DNA of 59,553 nucleotides from NCBI GenBank assembly GCA_021773795.1, contig JAJFJT010000035.1, forward strand, positions 1 to 59,553, read 5' to 3'. Below the pieces are notes generated by a model that worked only from the letters and a program-made list of their open reading frames with translations, was not told where the DNA came from and searched no databases. The position numbers and the translations under genes were made by a program. Source of the DNA: Gammaproteobacteria bacterium. Lineage in GTDB: Bacteria; Pseudomonadota; Gammaproteobacteria; HK1. Of the stretch, positions 1 to 10,367 are shown piece after piece. Every line of letters starts with the position of its first letter. The stretch's first letter is position 1.

Positions 1-815
1 GATTCGGGGTCACCTACGGCAGCACGAAAATAAAGTTCGATAACCTCCCGCTTGCCGACATAGGCACGGGCGACCTGTTCCACGCCACAGGCCTGCCCCT
101 TCGCGATCTCTGTGTAACCCGAAGTGATGGTGTGCTCTGCAATCACCGGTTTCAGGCTTTCGCTAATACGATCCAGTTTCCAGTTCAGACTACGTGCCAA
201 CATGTGGATAGACTCGGTGAGACCCACGTGGCGCAGGGTTCCCTTGGCCTTCTTTTTCTTAAATTCAGCCCGTGTCAGGCCTGCCCCAATCTTCTGCTGG
301 AAAGGAACCCGGCGCGTGGAGGCATCCTGGATGCGGCTCACGCGGATGTGTTCTACCCGCTGGCAGACGGCCGTCAGAACGCAAGGCAGGTAGTCCATCA
401 GGAAGCCGGGGTTAATCCCGGTGCCCACACAGGCCACCTCGTGCACCCGGCAGATATTGTCTATACGTTTGGCTATGCGTGGATGGGTCTGCCAGGGGTA
501 GGAGAGTTCCTCGCAGGTGGAGACGATATTGAGCCCCAGGCTAGCGGCTTCTTCGATCTGCAATTCCAGCACCTCGATACTGGATACGGTGGCCAGCACG
601 GCCACGTCGGCATGCTTGCCCTGAAGTGCCGTGGCTAAATTATTGCGGATGGGGATGTCCATGGGCTTGAGGCCACACAGTGTTCCGAGATCAACGCCGA
701 GTTTAGCGGGATCGGGGTCCACCGCGGCAACGATCCTGATGCCGCTCCGTTCGGAGATAAAGCGGACTATATTTTGTCCCAGAGGACCAAGCCCCAGCTG
801 GACTACGTTTAGCAT
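1..815 (-). CDS. DapB-like NAD(P)-binding dehydrogenase, 3' end beyond window
   Basis: Read on the minus strand from an ATG at 815 and open to the window edge, so the C-terminus is missing (271 codons seen). The N-terminus has a Rossmann nucleotide-binding motif (QLGLGPLGQNIVRFI, residues 6-20) followed by an acidic strand end (VAAVDPDP). The layout matches the dihydrodipicolinate reductase-like family that includes 2,4-diaminopentanoate dehydrogenase, which uses NAD(P)H on small imine or amino-acid substrates. The substrate cannot be read from sequence. The start is supported by an AGGAGA ribosome site 8 nt upstream. The next gene upstream is formate dehydrogenase, 158 bp away across a dispersed repeat, so co-transcription is uncertain. 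Family assignment is fairly secure, specific function is not. Confidence 0.7.
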   Translation of the reverse strand, partial: MLNVVQLGLGPLGQNIVRFISERSGIRIVAAVDPDPAKLGVDLGTLCGLKPMDIPIRNNLATALQGKHADVAVLATVSSIEVLELQIEEAASLGLNIVSTCEELSYPWQTHPRIAKRIDNICRVHEVACVGTGINPGFLMDYLPCVLTAVCQRVEHIRVSRIQDASTRRVPFQQKIGAGLTRAEFKKKKAKGTLRHVGLTESIHMLARSLNWKLDRISESLKPVIAEHTITSGYTEIAKGQACGVEQVARAYVGKREVIELYFRAAVGDPE

Positions 816-880
816 CTGACTGCTCTCCTAAATGAATAAAGCGCACAAGCCGCTGTTTTTATGATCTGGATTCCGGGGCC

Positions 881-922
881 GCCCCCGCACATCCTGTGCT
901 CCGCGGCATAAGTCCTTCCCTG
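881..922 (-). repeat. Dispersed intergenic repeat, copy A
   Basis: Non-coding sequence between the DapB-like gene and formate dehydrogenase. Read on the minus strand, its core (CCAGGGAAGGACTTATGCCG, then GCGGAGCACAGGATGTGCGG) closely resembles two stretches at 31685-31736 and 31851-31894. The flanks (GTCATTCCGGC, CGGAATCCAG) look like the common proteobacterial intergenic REP-type repeat. No coding potential is credited to it. Confidence 0.55.
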
Positions 923-973
923 GACAAATCTACGCTACGCTTCGGCCGGAATGACGACTTGGTTAGCAATGCC

Positions 974-3724
974 CTAACTACCATCCTCCACCTGCGCGGC
1001 ACAGAACTTGAACTCTGGAATCTTGCCATAGGGGTCGAGGACCGGGTTGGTGAGCAGGTTGGCAGCGGCTTCGACGTAGCAAAAAGGGATAAACAGGCTG
1101 CCCTCGGGTACTCGCGGATCGGCACGGGCAGGAATCTGAATCGTGCCACGTCGGGTGCTGACGCGCACCCTATCACCCGCATTGAGCTCAAGCCGCGCCA
1201 GGTCCGCTGGCGCCAGGCTCACTGCCGCCTCCGGCTCGATGGCATCCAGTGCGCGGCTGCGGCGGGTCATGGCGCCGGTATGCCAGTGTTCCAGCAAGCG
1301 GCCGGTGATGAGCACCATGGGATATTTTTCATCTGGCAACTCATCCGGCGGGATGATATCCACAGGCACCAGTCGGGCGCGGCCGCTGGCGGTGGGAAAG
1401 CGATCCCAGAAAACCACCTCGTGTCCCGGCTCATCCGGCCCCGGACAGGGATAGGTCACCGAGTCTTCCCGTTGCAGGCGCTCCCATGAAATGTGCTTGA
1501 GGGAAGCCATCAGGCTACTCATCTCGCGGTACACATCGGCGGGCCCCTGGTAGTCCCAGTCGAGCCCGAGGCGGCGCGCCAGTTGCTGTACGATCCACCA
1601 ATCCTGACGCACCTCACCGGGCGGAGCAACGGCCGGGCGACCCATCTGTACCTGACGATTGGTATTGGTTACGGTACCTTCCTTCTCTGGCCAGGCCGCC
1701 GCCGGCAGCACCACATCGGCATGGAAGGCGGTCTCGGTGAGAAATAGATCCTGCACCACCAAATGTTCGAGGCGAGCGAGACTGGCACGCGCATGATTCA
1801 GATCCGGGTCCGACATGGCCGGGTTCTCGCCCATGACGTACAGCCCCTTAATCCGGCCCCCACAAGCGGCATCAATGATCTCCACCACCGTGAGCCCGCG
1901 CTTTGCAGGCAGTTTCACGCCCCAGGCCTGCTCGTAGCGGGCGCGTGTTGCGGCATCCTCCACGGATTGATAATCCGGCAAGAACATCGGGATAAGCCCG
2001 GCATCCGAAGCCCCCTGCACGTTGTTTTGTCCACGCAAGGGATGCAGACCGGTACCGGGCCGTCCCACTTGCCCACATATGGTCGCCAGAGCAATGAGGC
2101 AGCGCACGTTATCGGTGCCGTGCACGTGCTGGGAGATCCCCATACCCCAGAAAATTACCGCCGCCTTCGCTCCAGCATAGATGCGGGCAACACGGCGGAT
2201 GGTCTCCGCCTCGATGCCACAGATCGGCGCCATGGTCTCCGGGCGATAGGGTTGAATGTGCGTGCGCAGCTCCTCGAAACCCTCGGTACGGTTTGCTACA
2301 AATGCATGGTCGTAGAGATCTTCCTCGATGATCACGTGCAGCATGGCATTGAGCAGCGCCACATCGCTCCCCGGCTGGAACAGTAGCCGATGCTCCGCGT
2401 AGGCCACAAGATCTACGCCACGGGGGTCGATCACAATCAGCGTCGCCCCCCGGACCGCCGCTTGCTTGAGAAAGGTCGCCGCCACCGGGTGGTTGGCGCT
2501 GGTGTTGGAGCCAGTGACGATGATTACGTCGGACTCGGCGCAGGTGGTGAAAGGGGCGGTAACCGCGCCGGAACCGATCCCTTCGAATAATGCCGCCACC
2601 GAGGAGGCGTGACACAGACGGGTGCAGTGATCGACGTTGTGGGTGCCGAAACCGGTGCGCACCAGCTTCTGCACCAGATACGCTTCCTCGTTACTGCCCT
2701 TGGCGGAGCCGAAGCCTGCCAGTGCCTCGCCACCGTCACGCTCGCGAATCTTCTTGAAGCCATTGGCTGCGACGTCCAGCGCCTCTTCCCAACTTGCCTC
2801 ACGAAAGTGGCTGGAGGGATCCGCCGGATCCACAGTGCCGCTACCCGCCTTGGGGGCATCATCCCGGCGGATCAGGGGCCGAGTAAGCCGCTGCGGGTGA
2901 TGGATGTAATCAAAGCCAAAGCGCCCCTTGACGCACAGACGGTTGTGATTGGAGGGACCATCGCGCCCCTCCACCGCAACGATGCGTTCATCGTCTACGA
3001 GGAAATCGAGCTGGCAGCCCACCCCGCAATAGGGGCAGATACTGGGTACCCGTTTTTCGGCCGGGGGCAGCCCTTCTCCCATGCGATTAACCCGCGCCGA
3101 CTCCATCAAGGCTCCGGTGGGACAGGCCTGCACGCATTCTCCGCAAGCGACACAGGTGCTCTCCGCCAGCCGATCATCCAGGTCAAAAATCACCCGGGTG
3201 TTGCCTCCCCGGTAAGCCATGCCGATGACATCGTTATGCTGAACCTCGCGGCAGGCACGGACACACAGCTGGCACTGAATGCAGGCATCCGGAAACCAGG
3301 CCACCGCGGGATGGCTGCGGTCGGGCTCCGGCGGCTTGCGGGCTGGATAGGGGCTTTCGGACACGCCGAGGTGATCACACCAATGCACGAAGGAGGTATC
3401 GAGACGATGGGCCTGAGTCCGCGGCGGCTGGTCGGCCAGCAACAATTCAAACACGGTGCGGCGTGCACACTCCACCCGTGGCGAGCCGGTACTCACCCGC
3501 ATCCCGGCCTGCGGCTGGCGGATGCAGGCGGCGGCAAGCACCCGCTCGCCCTCTACCTCCACCATGCAGGCGCGGCAGTTGCCATCGGGCCGGTAGCCGG
3601 GCTTTGGGGTATGGCAAAGATGCGGGATTTCCGTGCCTTCCCGCCGGGCTACGTCCCACAGGCTTTCACCCGGGGTGGCCGTTACCTCGCGGTCGTCAAG
3701 GAAGAATGAAACTGGCCCGTTCAC
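974..3724 (-). CDS. fdsA: NAD-dependent formate dehydrogenase, molybdenum alpha subunit
   Basis: Catalytic subunit of a soluble NAD-linked formate dehydrogenase that oxidises formate to CO2. The 916-residue protein has a NuoG-like N-terminus: a [2Fe-2S] ferredoxin domain (C37, C50, C53, C67), two 4Fe-4S motifs (CIQCQLCVRAC 148-158 and CVACGECVQAC 191-201) and the cofactor-proximal cluster motif CPYCGVGC (230-237). The bis-MGD molybdopterin domain follows. The metal ligand site reads HCTRLCHAS near residue 370, so the ligand is cysteine and not selenocysteine. The start is GTG at 3724, overlapping the upstream beta-subunit stop as GTGA, which implies translational coupling. The C-terminal molybdopterin-dinucleotide-binding domain (LITGRLLEHWHTG) is intact. 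The fds name is by family; the exact subgroup is not certain. Confidence 0.93.
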   Translation of the reverse strand: MNGPVSFFLDDREVTATPGESLWDVARREGTEIPHLCHTPKPGYRPDGNCRACMVEVEGERVLAAACIRQPQAGMRVSTGSPRVECARRTVFELLLADQPPRTQAHRLDTSFVHWCDHLGVSESPYPARKPPEPDRSHPAVAWFPDACIQCQLCVRACREVQHNDVIGMAYRGGNTRVIFDLDDRLAESTCVACGECVQACPTGALMESARVNRMGEGLPPAEKRVPSICPYCGVGCQLDFLVDDERIVAVEGRDGPSNHNRLCVKGRFGFDYIHHPQRLTRPLIRRDDAPKAGSGTVDPADPSSHFREASWEEALDVAANGFKKIRERDGGEALAGFGSAKGSNEEAYLVQKLVRTGFGTHNVDHCTRLCHASSVAALFEGIGSGAVTAPFTTCAESDVIIVTGSNTSANHPVAATFLKQAAVRGATLIVIDPRGVDLVAYAEHRLLFQPGSDVALLNAMLHVIIEEDLYDHAFVANRTEGFEELRTHIQPYRPETMAPICGIEAETIRRVARIYAGAKAAVIFWGMGISQHVHGTDNVRCLIALATICGQVGRPGTGLHPLRGQNNVQGASDAGLIPMFLPDYQSVEDAATRARYEQAWGVKLPAKRGLTVVEIIDAACGGRIKGLYVMGENPAMSDPDLNHARASLARLEHLVVQDLFLTETAFHADVVLPAAAWPEKEGTVTNTNRQVQMGRPAVAPPGEVRQDWWIVQQLARRLGLDWDYQGPADVYREMSSLMASLKHISWERLQREDSVTYPCPGPDEPGHEVVFWDRFPTASGRARLVPVDIIPPDELPDEKYPMVLITGRLLEHWHTGAMTRRSRALDAIEPEAAVSLAPADLARLELNAGDRVRVSTRRGTIQIPARADPRVPEGSLFIPFCYVEAAANLLTNPVLDPYGKIPEFKFCAAQVEDGS

Positions 3725-5382
3725 ATCAGATCATCCCGAAAGAAGCGATACAGGGAACGCACGGGGTTGGGTGCCGCCTGGCCGAGACCACAGATGGAGG
3801 CGTTCGTCATCGCCTCGGCGAGTTCAGACAGCAGCGCCTCGTTTTCCACTGGTGCACGCAATAACTCCGCAGCCTTTTCCGTACCCACTCGGCAGGGGGT
3901 GCACTGGCCACAGCTCTCGTGGGCGAAAAAAGCCATGAGGTTGCGCGTGACTGCAGAAAGGTCATCTTGATCACTCAGCACGATAAGGGCCCCGGAGCCG
4001 ACGAAACAACCGTGCTCGTCCAGGCTGCCAAAATCGAGCGGCAGATCGGCGAGGCGTTCCGGCAAAATTCCACCGGACGCGCCACCGGGCAGGAAAGCAC
4101 GAAAGGTATGGCCCTCGGCCATGCCGCCCGCGTACTCATCGATAAGCTGCCGCGCACTGATACCCGCCGGCGCCCGCTTTACACCCGGTTCGCGCACCCG
4201 CCCGGATACCGAGTACGCACGCAGTCCGCTGGCTCCATTGAGACCCAGCGCTGCGAAGCGCTCCGCGCCCTGCTCCAGGATCTCCCGCAGCCAGTAGAGG
4301 GTTTCCACATTCTGCACCAGCGTCGGCCGGCCAAATAGGCCCTGCTCGGCTACATAAGGCGGACGATGGCGAGGCAGACCCCGCTTGCCCTCTATGCTCT
4401 CCAGCATTGCCGACTCCTCGCCGCAGATATAGGCACCGGCACCGCGCCGGACCTCGACACCCCCGGCAGGTGCCAGGCCAGCCTCAATGACGGCGGGCAA
4501 CTCCTCGGCAAGCAGACGATAAAGCTCTGGATATTCATCCCGCAGATAGATATAGATCTTCTCCGCACCCACCGCCCAAGCCGCGAGCAACACGCCCTCC
4601 AGTACCCGGTGCGGTTCGCGGGCGAGGTAGTCACGGTCCTTGAAGGTGCCCGGCTCACCTTCATCAGCATTAACCACCATGTAGCGGGGGCCTGGGGCTG
4701 AGGCCACCGTCCGCCATTTGTGCGCGGTGGGGAAACCGGCGCCGCCCAGGCCACGCAGACCCGAGGCCTCCAGCTTGTTAAGGATATCCGTGAGTGGGCG
4801 CTTACCAATACGACAGCTCTGCAGCAGCTGGTAACCCCCATCCGCCACATAGGCCACGTAACGAGTTGCACTCGGGAGCGGCTCTTCCACACGATCATCC
4901 AGCGCGGTGCGTACTGATTGAGGGCTGGCATTAACGATGTAGCGGGCATCGATGGCAACGACCGGGGCGCAGTCGCAACGACCCATGCAGGAACCGGGCA
5001 ACACCCGTGCACGACCCGACAATTGCCCGCGCAACTGCCCGAGCAGGGTATCGGCACTGGCGAGCATGCACGGCAGGCTGGTACAAACCCGCAAGACGGG
5101 TAGAGAAGGATTCTCGCTATCTATATGGAAGTGGGCATAGAAACTTGCCACCTCGTAGATCTCAGCCATGGGGAGTCGCATCTCGGCCGCGAGGGCGGTG
5201 AGATGGAGGCGAGACAGATGATGGTAGTGCGCCTGGATGCGATGAAGGTATTCGATTAGCAGGTCACGGCGGAGCGGCTCGACACCCAGCACTTCCCGCA
5301 CGGCTTCCAGTGCCGCAGGCTCGACGCTGCGTCCACGGGGATGCAGTTTACGCTGTTTACCTCTGCCCCTCGCCCTCACCAT
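3721..5382 (-). CDS. fdsB: Formate dehydrogenase diaphorase subunit, NuoE-NuoF (gamma-beta) fusion
   Basis: A 553-residue NAD-reducing subunit that takes electrons from the alpha subunit and passes them via FMN to NAD+. The first ~150 residues are the 24-kDa NuoE/thioredoxin-like [2Fe-2S] domain (VCTSLPCMLAS, GSCMGRCD). The rest is the 51-kDa NuoF domain with the NADH/FMN site (LRGLGGAGFPTAHKW, GAYICGEESAM) and the C-terminal 4Fe-4S motif (ESCGQCTPCRVGTEK). In most fds operons these two parts are separate genes; the fused form recalls HoxF of NAD-reducing hydrogenase. An in-frame ATG at 5484 exists, but its extra 34 residues translate a REP-like repeat, so the ATG at 5382 is preferred. The stop overlaps fdsA. 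Confidence 0.9.
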   Translation of the reverse strand: MVRARGRGKQRKLHPRGRSVEPAALEAVREVLGVEPLRRDLLIEYLHRIQAHYHHLSRLHLTALAAEMRLPMAEIYEVASFYAHFHIDSENPSLPVLRVCTSLPCMLASADTLLGQLRGQLSGRARVLPGSCMGRCDCAPVVAIDARYIVNASPQSVRTALDDRVEEPLPSATRYVAYVADGGYQLLQSCRIGKRPLTDILNKLEASGLRGLGGAGFPTAHKWRTVASAPGPRYMVVNADEGEPGTFKDRDYLAREPHRVLEGVLLAAWAVGAEKIYIYLRDEYPELYRLLAEELPAVIEAGLAPAGGVEVRRGAGAYICGEESAMLESIEGKRGLPRHRPPYVAEQGLFGRPTLVQNVETLYWLREILEQGAERFAALGLNGASGLRAYSVSGRVREPGVKRAPAGISARQLIDEYAGGMAEGHTFRAFLPGGASGGILPERLADLPLDFGSLDEHGCFVGSGALIVLSDQDDLSAVTRNLMAFFAHESCGQCTPCRVGTEKAAELLRAPVENEALLSELAEAMTNASICGLGQAAPNPVRSLYRFFRDDLM

Positions 5383-5426
5383 GTTCGTCCCCGTACCTGA
5401 TAGCGGGATTGGAATCCGAGCTTCTT

Positions 5427-5490
5427 TATAGTGGCCCCGTTCCCTGGGTCCCGGCCTCCGCCGGGATGACGGGGGTGGCGTCACCCCCGT
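5427..5490. repeat. REP-like intergenic repeat with 9-bp inverted stem
   Basis: Between sucD and the formate dehydrogenase genes. It contains the widespread motif GTCATCCCGGCGGAGGCCGG (minus strand) and, at 5469-5490, a perfect stem ACGGGGGTG / CACCCCCGT with a 4-nt loop. There is no T-run, so it is not a classic intrinsic terminator, though it could stop or protect the sucCD transcript. Confidence 0.5.
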
Positions 5491-5504
5491 GGAAAGAGCC
5501 CGCT

Positions 5505-6380
5505 CTATCTGCCAAGCACCTCTTTAAGCGTAATACCGAGCGTAGCGGGAGAGTCGGAGACATGAATACCAGCGCTCTTCATAGCCTCAATTTTGTCGCC
5601 TGCACCACCCTTACCGCCGGAAATAATAGCGCCCGCATGACCCATGCGTCGCCCGGGAGGGGCCGTCACTCCAGCGATGAAACCCACTACCGGTTTCTTC
5701 ACCTTCGATTGTTTGAGGAATTCCGCCGCCTCTTCTTCGGCACTACCACCAATCTCACCGATCATGATGATCGCCTCGGTCTCGGGGTCGCCAAGGAAAA
5801 GATCCAGGCAATCGACAAAGTTGGTGCCGTTAACGGGGTCGCCACCAATACCGATACAGGTGCTCTGGCCCAAACCCACCGAGGTGGTTTGCGCCACCGC
5901 CTCGTAAGTGAGGGTACCCGAGCGGGATACCACTCCCACGGAGCCGCGCTGGTGAATGTGGCCCGGCATGATGCCAATCTTGCAGGCATCGGGGGTGATG
6001 ATACCGGGGCAATTGGGCCCAATAAGGCGGGTGCCAGAGCCCAGCAGCGCACGTTTGACTCGCACCATGTCCAACACCGGAATGCCCTCAGTAATGCACA
6101 CCACCAGAGTCACTTCGGCATCGATGGCTTCAAGGATGGCATCTGCCGCAAAGGGGGGCGGCACATAGATCACCGAGGCGTCGGCGCCGGTGGTGGCCAC
6201 TGCTTCAGCCACCGTATTGAATACGGGCAGATCAAGGTGCGTACCACCGCCTTTGCCCGGGGTAACCCCACCCACCATGCGAGTGCCGTATTCAATCGCC
6301 TGGGTGGAGTGGAAGCTGCCCTGTTGGCCAGTAAAACCCTGGCAGATAACCTTGGTGTTTTCGTCTACAAGGACCGCCAT
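5505..6380 (-). CDS. sucD: Succinyl-CoA synthetase alpha subunit
   Basis: Alpha subunit of succinate-CoA ligase in the TCA cycle; it binds CoA and carries the phosphohistidine intermediate. The 291-residue length is standard. The N-terminus has the CoA-binding segment ([14 protein letters not shown]) and the C-terminal part has the active-site histidine in [18 protein letters not shown] and the GIGGDP segment are also conserved. The ATG overlaps the sucC stop by one base (TGATG), so the two are translated as a coupled operon. No other TCA-cycle gene is adjacent. Confidence 0.97.
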   Translation of the reverse strand: MAVLVDENTKVICQGFTGQQGSFHSTQAIEYGTRMVGGVTPGKGGGTHLDLPVFNTVAEAVATTGADASVIYVPPPFAADAILEAIDAEVTLVVCITEGIPVLDMVRVKRALLGSGTRLIGPNCPGIITPDACKIGIMPGHIHQRGSVGVVSRSGTLTYEAVAQTTSVGLGQSTCIGIGGDPVNGTNFVDCLDLFLGDPETEAIIMIGEIGGSAEEEAAEFLKQSKVKKPVVGFIAGVTAPPGRRMGHAGAIISGGKGGAGDKIEAMKSAGIHVSDSPATLGITLKEVLGR

Positions 6381-7579
6381 CAGGATTTTCCTCCAATTGC
6401 CGCCACCACCTTTTCTGCAGCGTCTCCCAAGTCATCTGCTGACAGAATATCGAGACCGGATTCGGCCAGGATTTGTTTGCCTTGCTTCACATTAGTGCCT
6501 TCCAGACGCACCACCAGCGGCACGTGGATACCCACCTCTTTGGCCGCGGCCACGACCCCCTCGGCGATCACATCACAACGCATGATGCCACCAAAGATGT
6601 TAACCAAAATGCCCTCGACGTTGGGATCCGAGGTGATGAGTTTGAAGGCCTCGGTCACCTGCTTGGTATCGGCACCGCCACCCACGTCAAGAAAATTCGC
6701 CGGGGAACGACCATAGAGTTTGATGATGTCCATGGTGGCCATGGCCAGACCAGCACCATTGACCATGCAACCGATGGAGCCGTCGAGCTTGATGTAGTTG
6801 AGCCCAAAGCGCGCCGCCTCAAGCTCTGAAGGATCCTCTTCGTGCTCGTCGCGCAGATTTTGCACATCCGGGTGACGATAGAGTGCGTTATCGTCGAAAT
6901 TCATCTTCGCGTCCAGCGCCAACAACTCATCTCCCGAAGTCACCACCAGCGGGTTGATCTCCACAATACTGGCATCAAGGCCGGTGAAGGCGCGATACAT
7001 GCCAAGCATGAATTTCACTGCCGAGGAAACCTGCTTGCCCTGAAGCCCCAGGCCGAAGGCCAGTTTGCGGGCATGAAAGGGTTCCATGCCGGTTACCGGG
7101 TCGATGTAGACCTTGAGAATTTTCTCCGGGGTCTTGGCCGCCACCTCCTCGATCTCCATGCCCCCCTCGGTAGAGGCCATCATGACGATGCGTGAGGTGG
7201 AGCGATCCAGCAACATACCCAAATACAGCTCACGGGCAATATCACAACCCTCCTCCACATAGATCCGTCGTACCTCACGACCGGCTGGACCGGTCTGGCG
7301 AGTCACCAGGGTCCGGCCAAGCATGGCTTCTGCATGGCCACGCACTTCATCCAGAGAACGGGCCAAGCGTACACCGCCCGGCGCATCATCAGCATCGCCG
7401 GCAAAGTGTCCGGCACCGCGGCCACCCGCATGGATTTGGGTTTTCACCACCCACAAGGCACCCGGCAGCTCCTGCGCCCGGGCCACCGCCTCGTCAGCCG
7501 ACTCGGCCACCCCTCCCGCTGGCACGGCAACGCCGAAGTTCTTCAGTAATTGCTTGGCCTGGTACTCATGGATATTCAT
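6380..7579 (-). CDS. sucC: Succinyl-CoA synthetase beta subunit (ADP-forming)
   Basis: ATP-grasp subunit of succinate-CoA ligase, which binds nucleotide and succinate. At 399 residues it starts with the family hallmark [17 protein letters not shown], shows the ATP-grasp Lys/Gly segment ([15 protein letters not shown]) and the C-terminal [16 protein letters not shown] region that contacts the alpha subunit. It is the first gene of the sucCD pair, with pckA ending upstream only 47 bp away. Confidence 0.97.
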   Translation of the reverse strand: MNIHEYQAKQLLKNFGVAVPAGGVAESADEAVARAQELPGALWVVKTQIHAGGRGAGHFAGDADDAPGGVRLARSLDEVRGHAEAMLGRTLVTRQTGPAGREVRRIYVEEGCDIARELYLGMLLDRSTSRIVMMASTEGGMEIEEVAAKTPEKILKVYIDPVTGMEPFHARKLAFGLGLQGKQVSSAVKFMLGMYRAFTGLDASIVEINPLVVTSGDELLALDAKMNFDDNALYRHPDVQNLRDEHEEDPSELEAARFGLNYIKLDGSIGCMVNGAGLAMATMDIIKLYGRSPANFLDVGGGADTKQVTEAFKLITSDPNVEGILVNIFGGIMRCDVIAEGVVAAAKEVGIHVPLVVRLEGTNVKQGKQILAESGLDILSADDLGDAAEKVVAAIGGKS

Positions 7580-7626
7580 ATGGAGAGTTCCCTTAGATAG
7601 CTCCGAAAAGAGGTCAGCCCGACTCC

Positions 7627-9285
7627 CTACATCACCTCATCAATACCGAAGTCGGCAAAGTTATTTTTCTTGAAGTTTGCGCGGAACATATCACGCAGTT
7701 TTTCCGCAGATTCCCGATAAGCGTCGGTATCCGACCAGGCGGCCTCGGGATCGAGCATCGCCGAATCCACGCCAGGGCAGGACTTGGGGATACGCAACTT
7801 GAAGATTGGATGCACGCTGTACTCCATATCCTCCGCATGCAGGTCACCCTGGAGCGCGGCATTGAGCATGGCCCGGGTATTTTTCAGGGAGATCCGCGGC
7901 ACATCACCTGCCGCACCGCCGCTCCAGCCGGTATTCAACAGGATGCAGCGCGCATCGTACTTGTCCATCTTTTCCTGCAGCAGCTTGGCGTACACCGCGG
8001 GACGGCGTGCCATGAAAGGAGCACCGAAACAGGAACTGAAGGTAGCCTGTGGGGAGGTCACACCCACCTCGGTACCCGCCAGACGGGAGGTGAAGCCCTG
8101 GGCAAAGTGATACATCACATCGTTGCTATCGAGTACCGAGACCGGGGGCAGCGTGCCAAAGGCATCGGCGGTGAGCAGCACGATAGTCTCAGGATGATTG
8201 CCTTTGGACCCCTCTGCGACATTGGGGTTACAGGACAGCGGATAGGAAAAACGGGTGTTCTCGGTGATCGAGTTGTCCGTGAGGTCAAATTCCTGCGGGT
8301 CGGTATCGGCGAGATCCTTGCCGGGCAAGGGCGGAACATTTTCGATGATGGTGCCAGCCATGGAAAGGGCCGCCGCGATGACCGGCTCTGCCTCCTTGTC
8401 GAGATCGATGAGTTTGGCGTAGCAGCCATCCTCAAAGTTTGAGATACCCACTTCGGTCCAGCCCAACTCATCGTCTCCCACCAAGTGACGATTCGGATCA
8501 GCGGACAGGGTGGTCTTGCCGGTACCCGAGAGCCCGAACATGATAGCCGCGTCACCGTCTTTACCCACATTGCCGGAGCAATGCATGGAGAGAAAGTTCT
8601 GCTCCGGAAGCAGATAGTTCAGCACCGTGAACATGCTTTTCTTGACCACGCCACAGTAATCGGCACGCCCCACCACCAGACAAATCTGGTTACGCACATC
8701 GATAATCACCGCACGCTCGGAAAAGCTGCCATCGCGTTCCGGTTTGCAGTGAAAAGAAGGCACGTTAAGCATGGTCCAGCGCTTGTCTTCTGAGTTGTCA
8801 ATGCCTTCCACGTCCTTGGGGAACATGTTGTGGGCGAACATGGCGTGGGTCGCGAACTCACCGACAAAACGATAAGGCACCGCATATTCAGGGTCTGCCC
8901 CAGCGAATACATCCTGCACATAAAGGCGTGTTTCACGCTCATTCACATGCTTTACGACACGCTCCAGCAGACCTTCATATTTTGCCGGATCGAATTTTTT
9001 AAGATTATCCTTCCACCAGATATCGCCTTCCACCTCGGGCCAGGCAACCATGAAGGTGTCATGTACCGGGCGGCCAGTGCAGCTGGGATCCCCGTAATAG
9101 ATCAGCGGGCCATCAACGCCCAGCTTGGTGGCAAAGGCCTTCTGCGCATCATCGGGTCCATCTTTTTTGGTCCGGCCGCGATCGTGTTTAATCGCCTCGT
9201 CGAAAAGCACATCCTTGGGCAAATTGTACTGATAAGAAACATTATTGAGCCCAAGCTTCTGTCCAAGCGCGTCACGATAATCCAT
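7627..9285 (-). CDS. pckA: Phosphoenolpyruvate carboxykinase (ATP)
   Basis: Converts oxaloacetate plus ATP to phosphoenolpyruvate and CO2, linking the TCA cycle to gluconeogenesis. The 552-residue protein has the kinase-1a P-loop [16 protein letters not shown] near residue 230, followed by the metal-binding GDDELGW segment and the conserved [10 protein letters not shown] region near residue 450, all typical of the ATP-dependent (not GTP-dependent) family. A GGAGAG ribosome site lies 5 nt before the ATG. It is followed by sucCD on the same strand, so the three genes may form one carbon-flow unit. Confidence 0.97.
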   Translation of the reverse strand: MDYRDALGQKLGLNNVSYQYNLPKDVLFDEAIKHDRGRTKKDGPDDAQKAFATKLGVDGPLIYYGDPSCTGRPVHDTFMVAWPEVEGDIWWKDNLKKFDPAKYEGLLERVVKHVNERETRLYVQDVFAGADPEYAVPYRFVGEFATHAMFAHNMFPKDVEGIDNSEDKRWTMLNVPSFHCKPERDGSFSERAVIIDVRNQICLVVGRADYCGVVKKSMFTVLNYLLPEQNFLSMHCSGNVGKDGDAAIMFGLSGTGKTTLSADPNRHLVGDDELGWTEVGISNFEDGCYAKLIDLDKEAEPVIAAALSMAGTIIENVPPLPGKDLADTDPQEFDLTDNSITENTRFSYPLSCNPNVAEGSKGNHPETIVLLTADAFGTLPPVSVLDSNDVMYHFAQGFTSRLAGTEVGVTSPQATFSSCFGAPFMARRPAVYAKLLQEKMDKYDARCILLNTGWSGGAAGDVPRISLKNTRAMLNAALQGDLHAEDMEYSVHPIFKLRIPKSCPGVDSAMLDPEAAWSDTDAYRESAEKLRDMFRANFKKNNFADFGIDEVM

Positions 9286-9368
9286 CTAAGCTCTCCACAA
9301 TTCCGGGCCATCCCTAATTTCATTTGTAACGGCAAGCACTATTTGTTCGCCACCTTTTCAACAACCAA

Positions 9369-10367
9369 CTATTCTACACCATCAGGCGCCACCTTCAGGA
9401 CCAGCTTGCCAAAGTGCGCCCCCGCCGCCATGGCGCGGTGCGCCTCTGCTGCCAGTTCCAGTGGAAAAACCGCGTGAATAACCGGCACGATCCGTCGCGC
9501 CTCCAGCGCTAGCATGATCGCGGCGCGGAAACTGGCAATAAGCCCCGCCTTCTCCGCTACCGTGCGTGAGCGCAATACCGAGCCGATAACCCGTTGCCGC
9601 TTAACCATCATTCGCCCCAGATTCAGTTCTGCTCTGGGGCCACTGCTTATACCGATCACCACCAGCCGGCCCCCAACACCCAAGGCCCGCAGATTGGCAT
9701 CCAGATAATCGGCGCCAATGTGATCAAGAATGAGATTCAGACCCCGACCTTCGGTAAATTCCTTCGCAGCTTTGGCAAAATCCTCAGCCCGATAATTCAC
9801 CACCTGCGCGACACCCAACTCCCGTACCCGCTCCACCTTCTTTGGCGAGGCCGTCACCATCATCCGGGAATTAGGCACCAGTTCCTGGCATAACTGGATC
9901 GCCGCGGTGTTAACTCCGCCGCCGCCGCCATGCACCAGAAGTGTCTCTCCATCCTTCAACTCGCCCACCAGAAACAGGTTCAGATAGGCGGTCAGATACA
10001 CCTCGGCTATACATGCGGCCTCACTAAAACTGATATTTTCCGGCTTTGGCAACAAATGCCCAGCCCACGCCAGCGCATATTCCGCATAGCCACCGCCCGC
10101 CACCAGTGACATCACCGCATCACCGACCTTCCAGCCCGCAACCCCGGACCCTAGCGCAGCAATTTCACCCGCTGCTTCCAGCCCGAGGATTTCCGACTCG
10201 CCTGGTGGCGCCGGATAGCGTCCGGCACGTTGCACCAGATCCGCACCGTTGACCGAGGTGGCTATCACTCGAATCAGCACCTGCCCCTCGCCGGGGATCG
10301 GCCGTGGCACCTCACCCACGCTCATCTGCTCGGGACCACCCGCTTTAGCAACCAATACCGCTTTCAT
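9369..10367 (-). CDS. Zinc-independent quinone oxidoreductase (MDR family)
   Basis: A 332-residue medium-chain reductase of the NADPH:quinone oxidoreductase (Qor/PIG3) branch. It starts MKAVLVAKAGGPEQM, has the quinone-reductase motif NGADLVQRAGRYP near residues 39-51 and a nucleotide-binding glycine cluster (LVHGGGGGVNTAAIQL). Structural-zinc cysteines are absent, as expected for this branch. The ATG at 10367 overlaps the stop of the upstream HAD gene (TGATG); a longer reading to 10466 would lie inside that gene and lacks family similarity. Likely role: two-electron quinone reduction or related detoxification in the cytoplasm. Confidence 0.85.
   Translation of the reverse strand: MKAVLVAKAGGPEQMSVGEVPRPIPGEGQVLIRVIATSVNGADLVQRAGRYPAPPGESEILGLEAAGEIAALGSGVAGWKVGDAVMSLVAGGGYAEYALAWAGHLLPKPENISFSEAACIAEVYLTAYLNLFLVGELKDGETLLVHGGGGGVNTAAIQLCQELVPNSRMMVTASPKKVERVRELGVAQVVNYRAEDFAKAAKEFTEGRGLNLILDHIGADYLDANLRALGVGGRLVVIGISSGPRAELNLGRMMVKRQRVIGSVLRSRTVAEKAGLIASFRAAIMLALEARRIVPVIHAVFPLELAAEAHRAMAAGAHFGKLVLKVAPDGVE

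Noticed and set aside
2600-2620. Possible selenocysteine codon in formate dehydrogenase
   Set aside because: The metal-ligand codon is TGT (Cys) in HCTRLCHAS; no in-frame TGA or SECIS-like need exists.
2609-3709. Long 366-codon frame on the plus strand inside fdsA
   Set aside because: Antisense to a fully conserved formate dehydrogenase; translation shows no domain or start signal.
5469-5490. Stem between sucD and fds genes as an intrinsic terminator
   Set aside because: No T-run follows on either strand, so it is listed only as a repeat.
5310-6716. 468-codon plus-strand frame over sucD and sucC
   Set aside because: Antisense shadow of the succinyl-CoA synthetase genes with no recognisable protein features.
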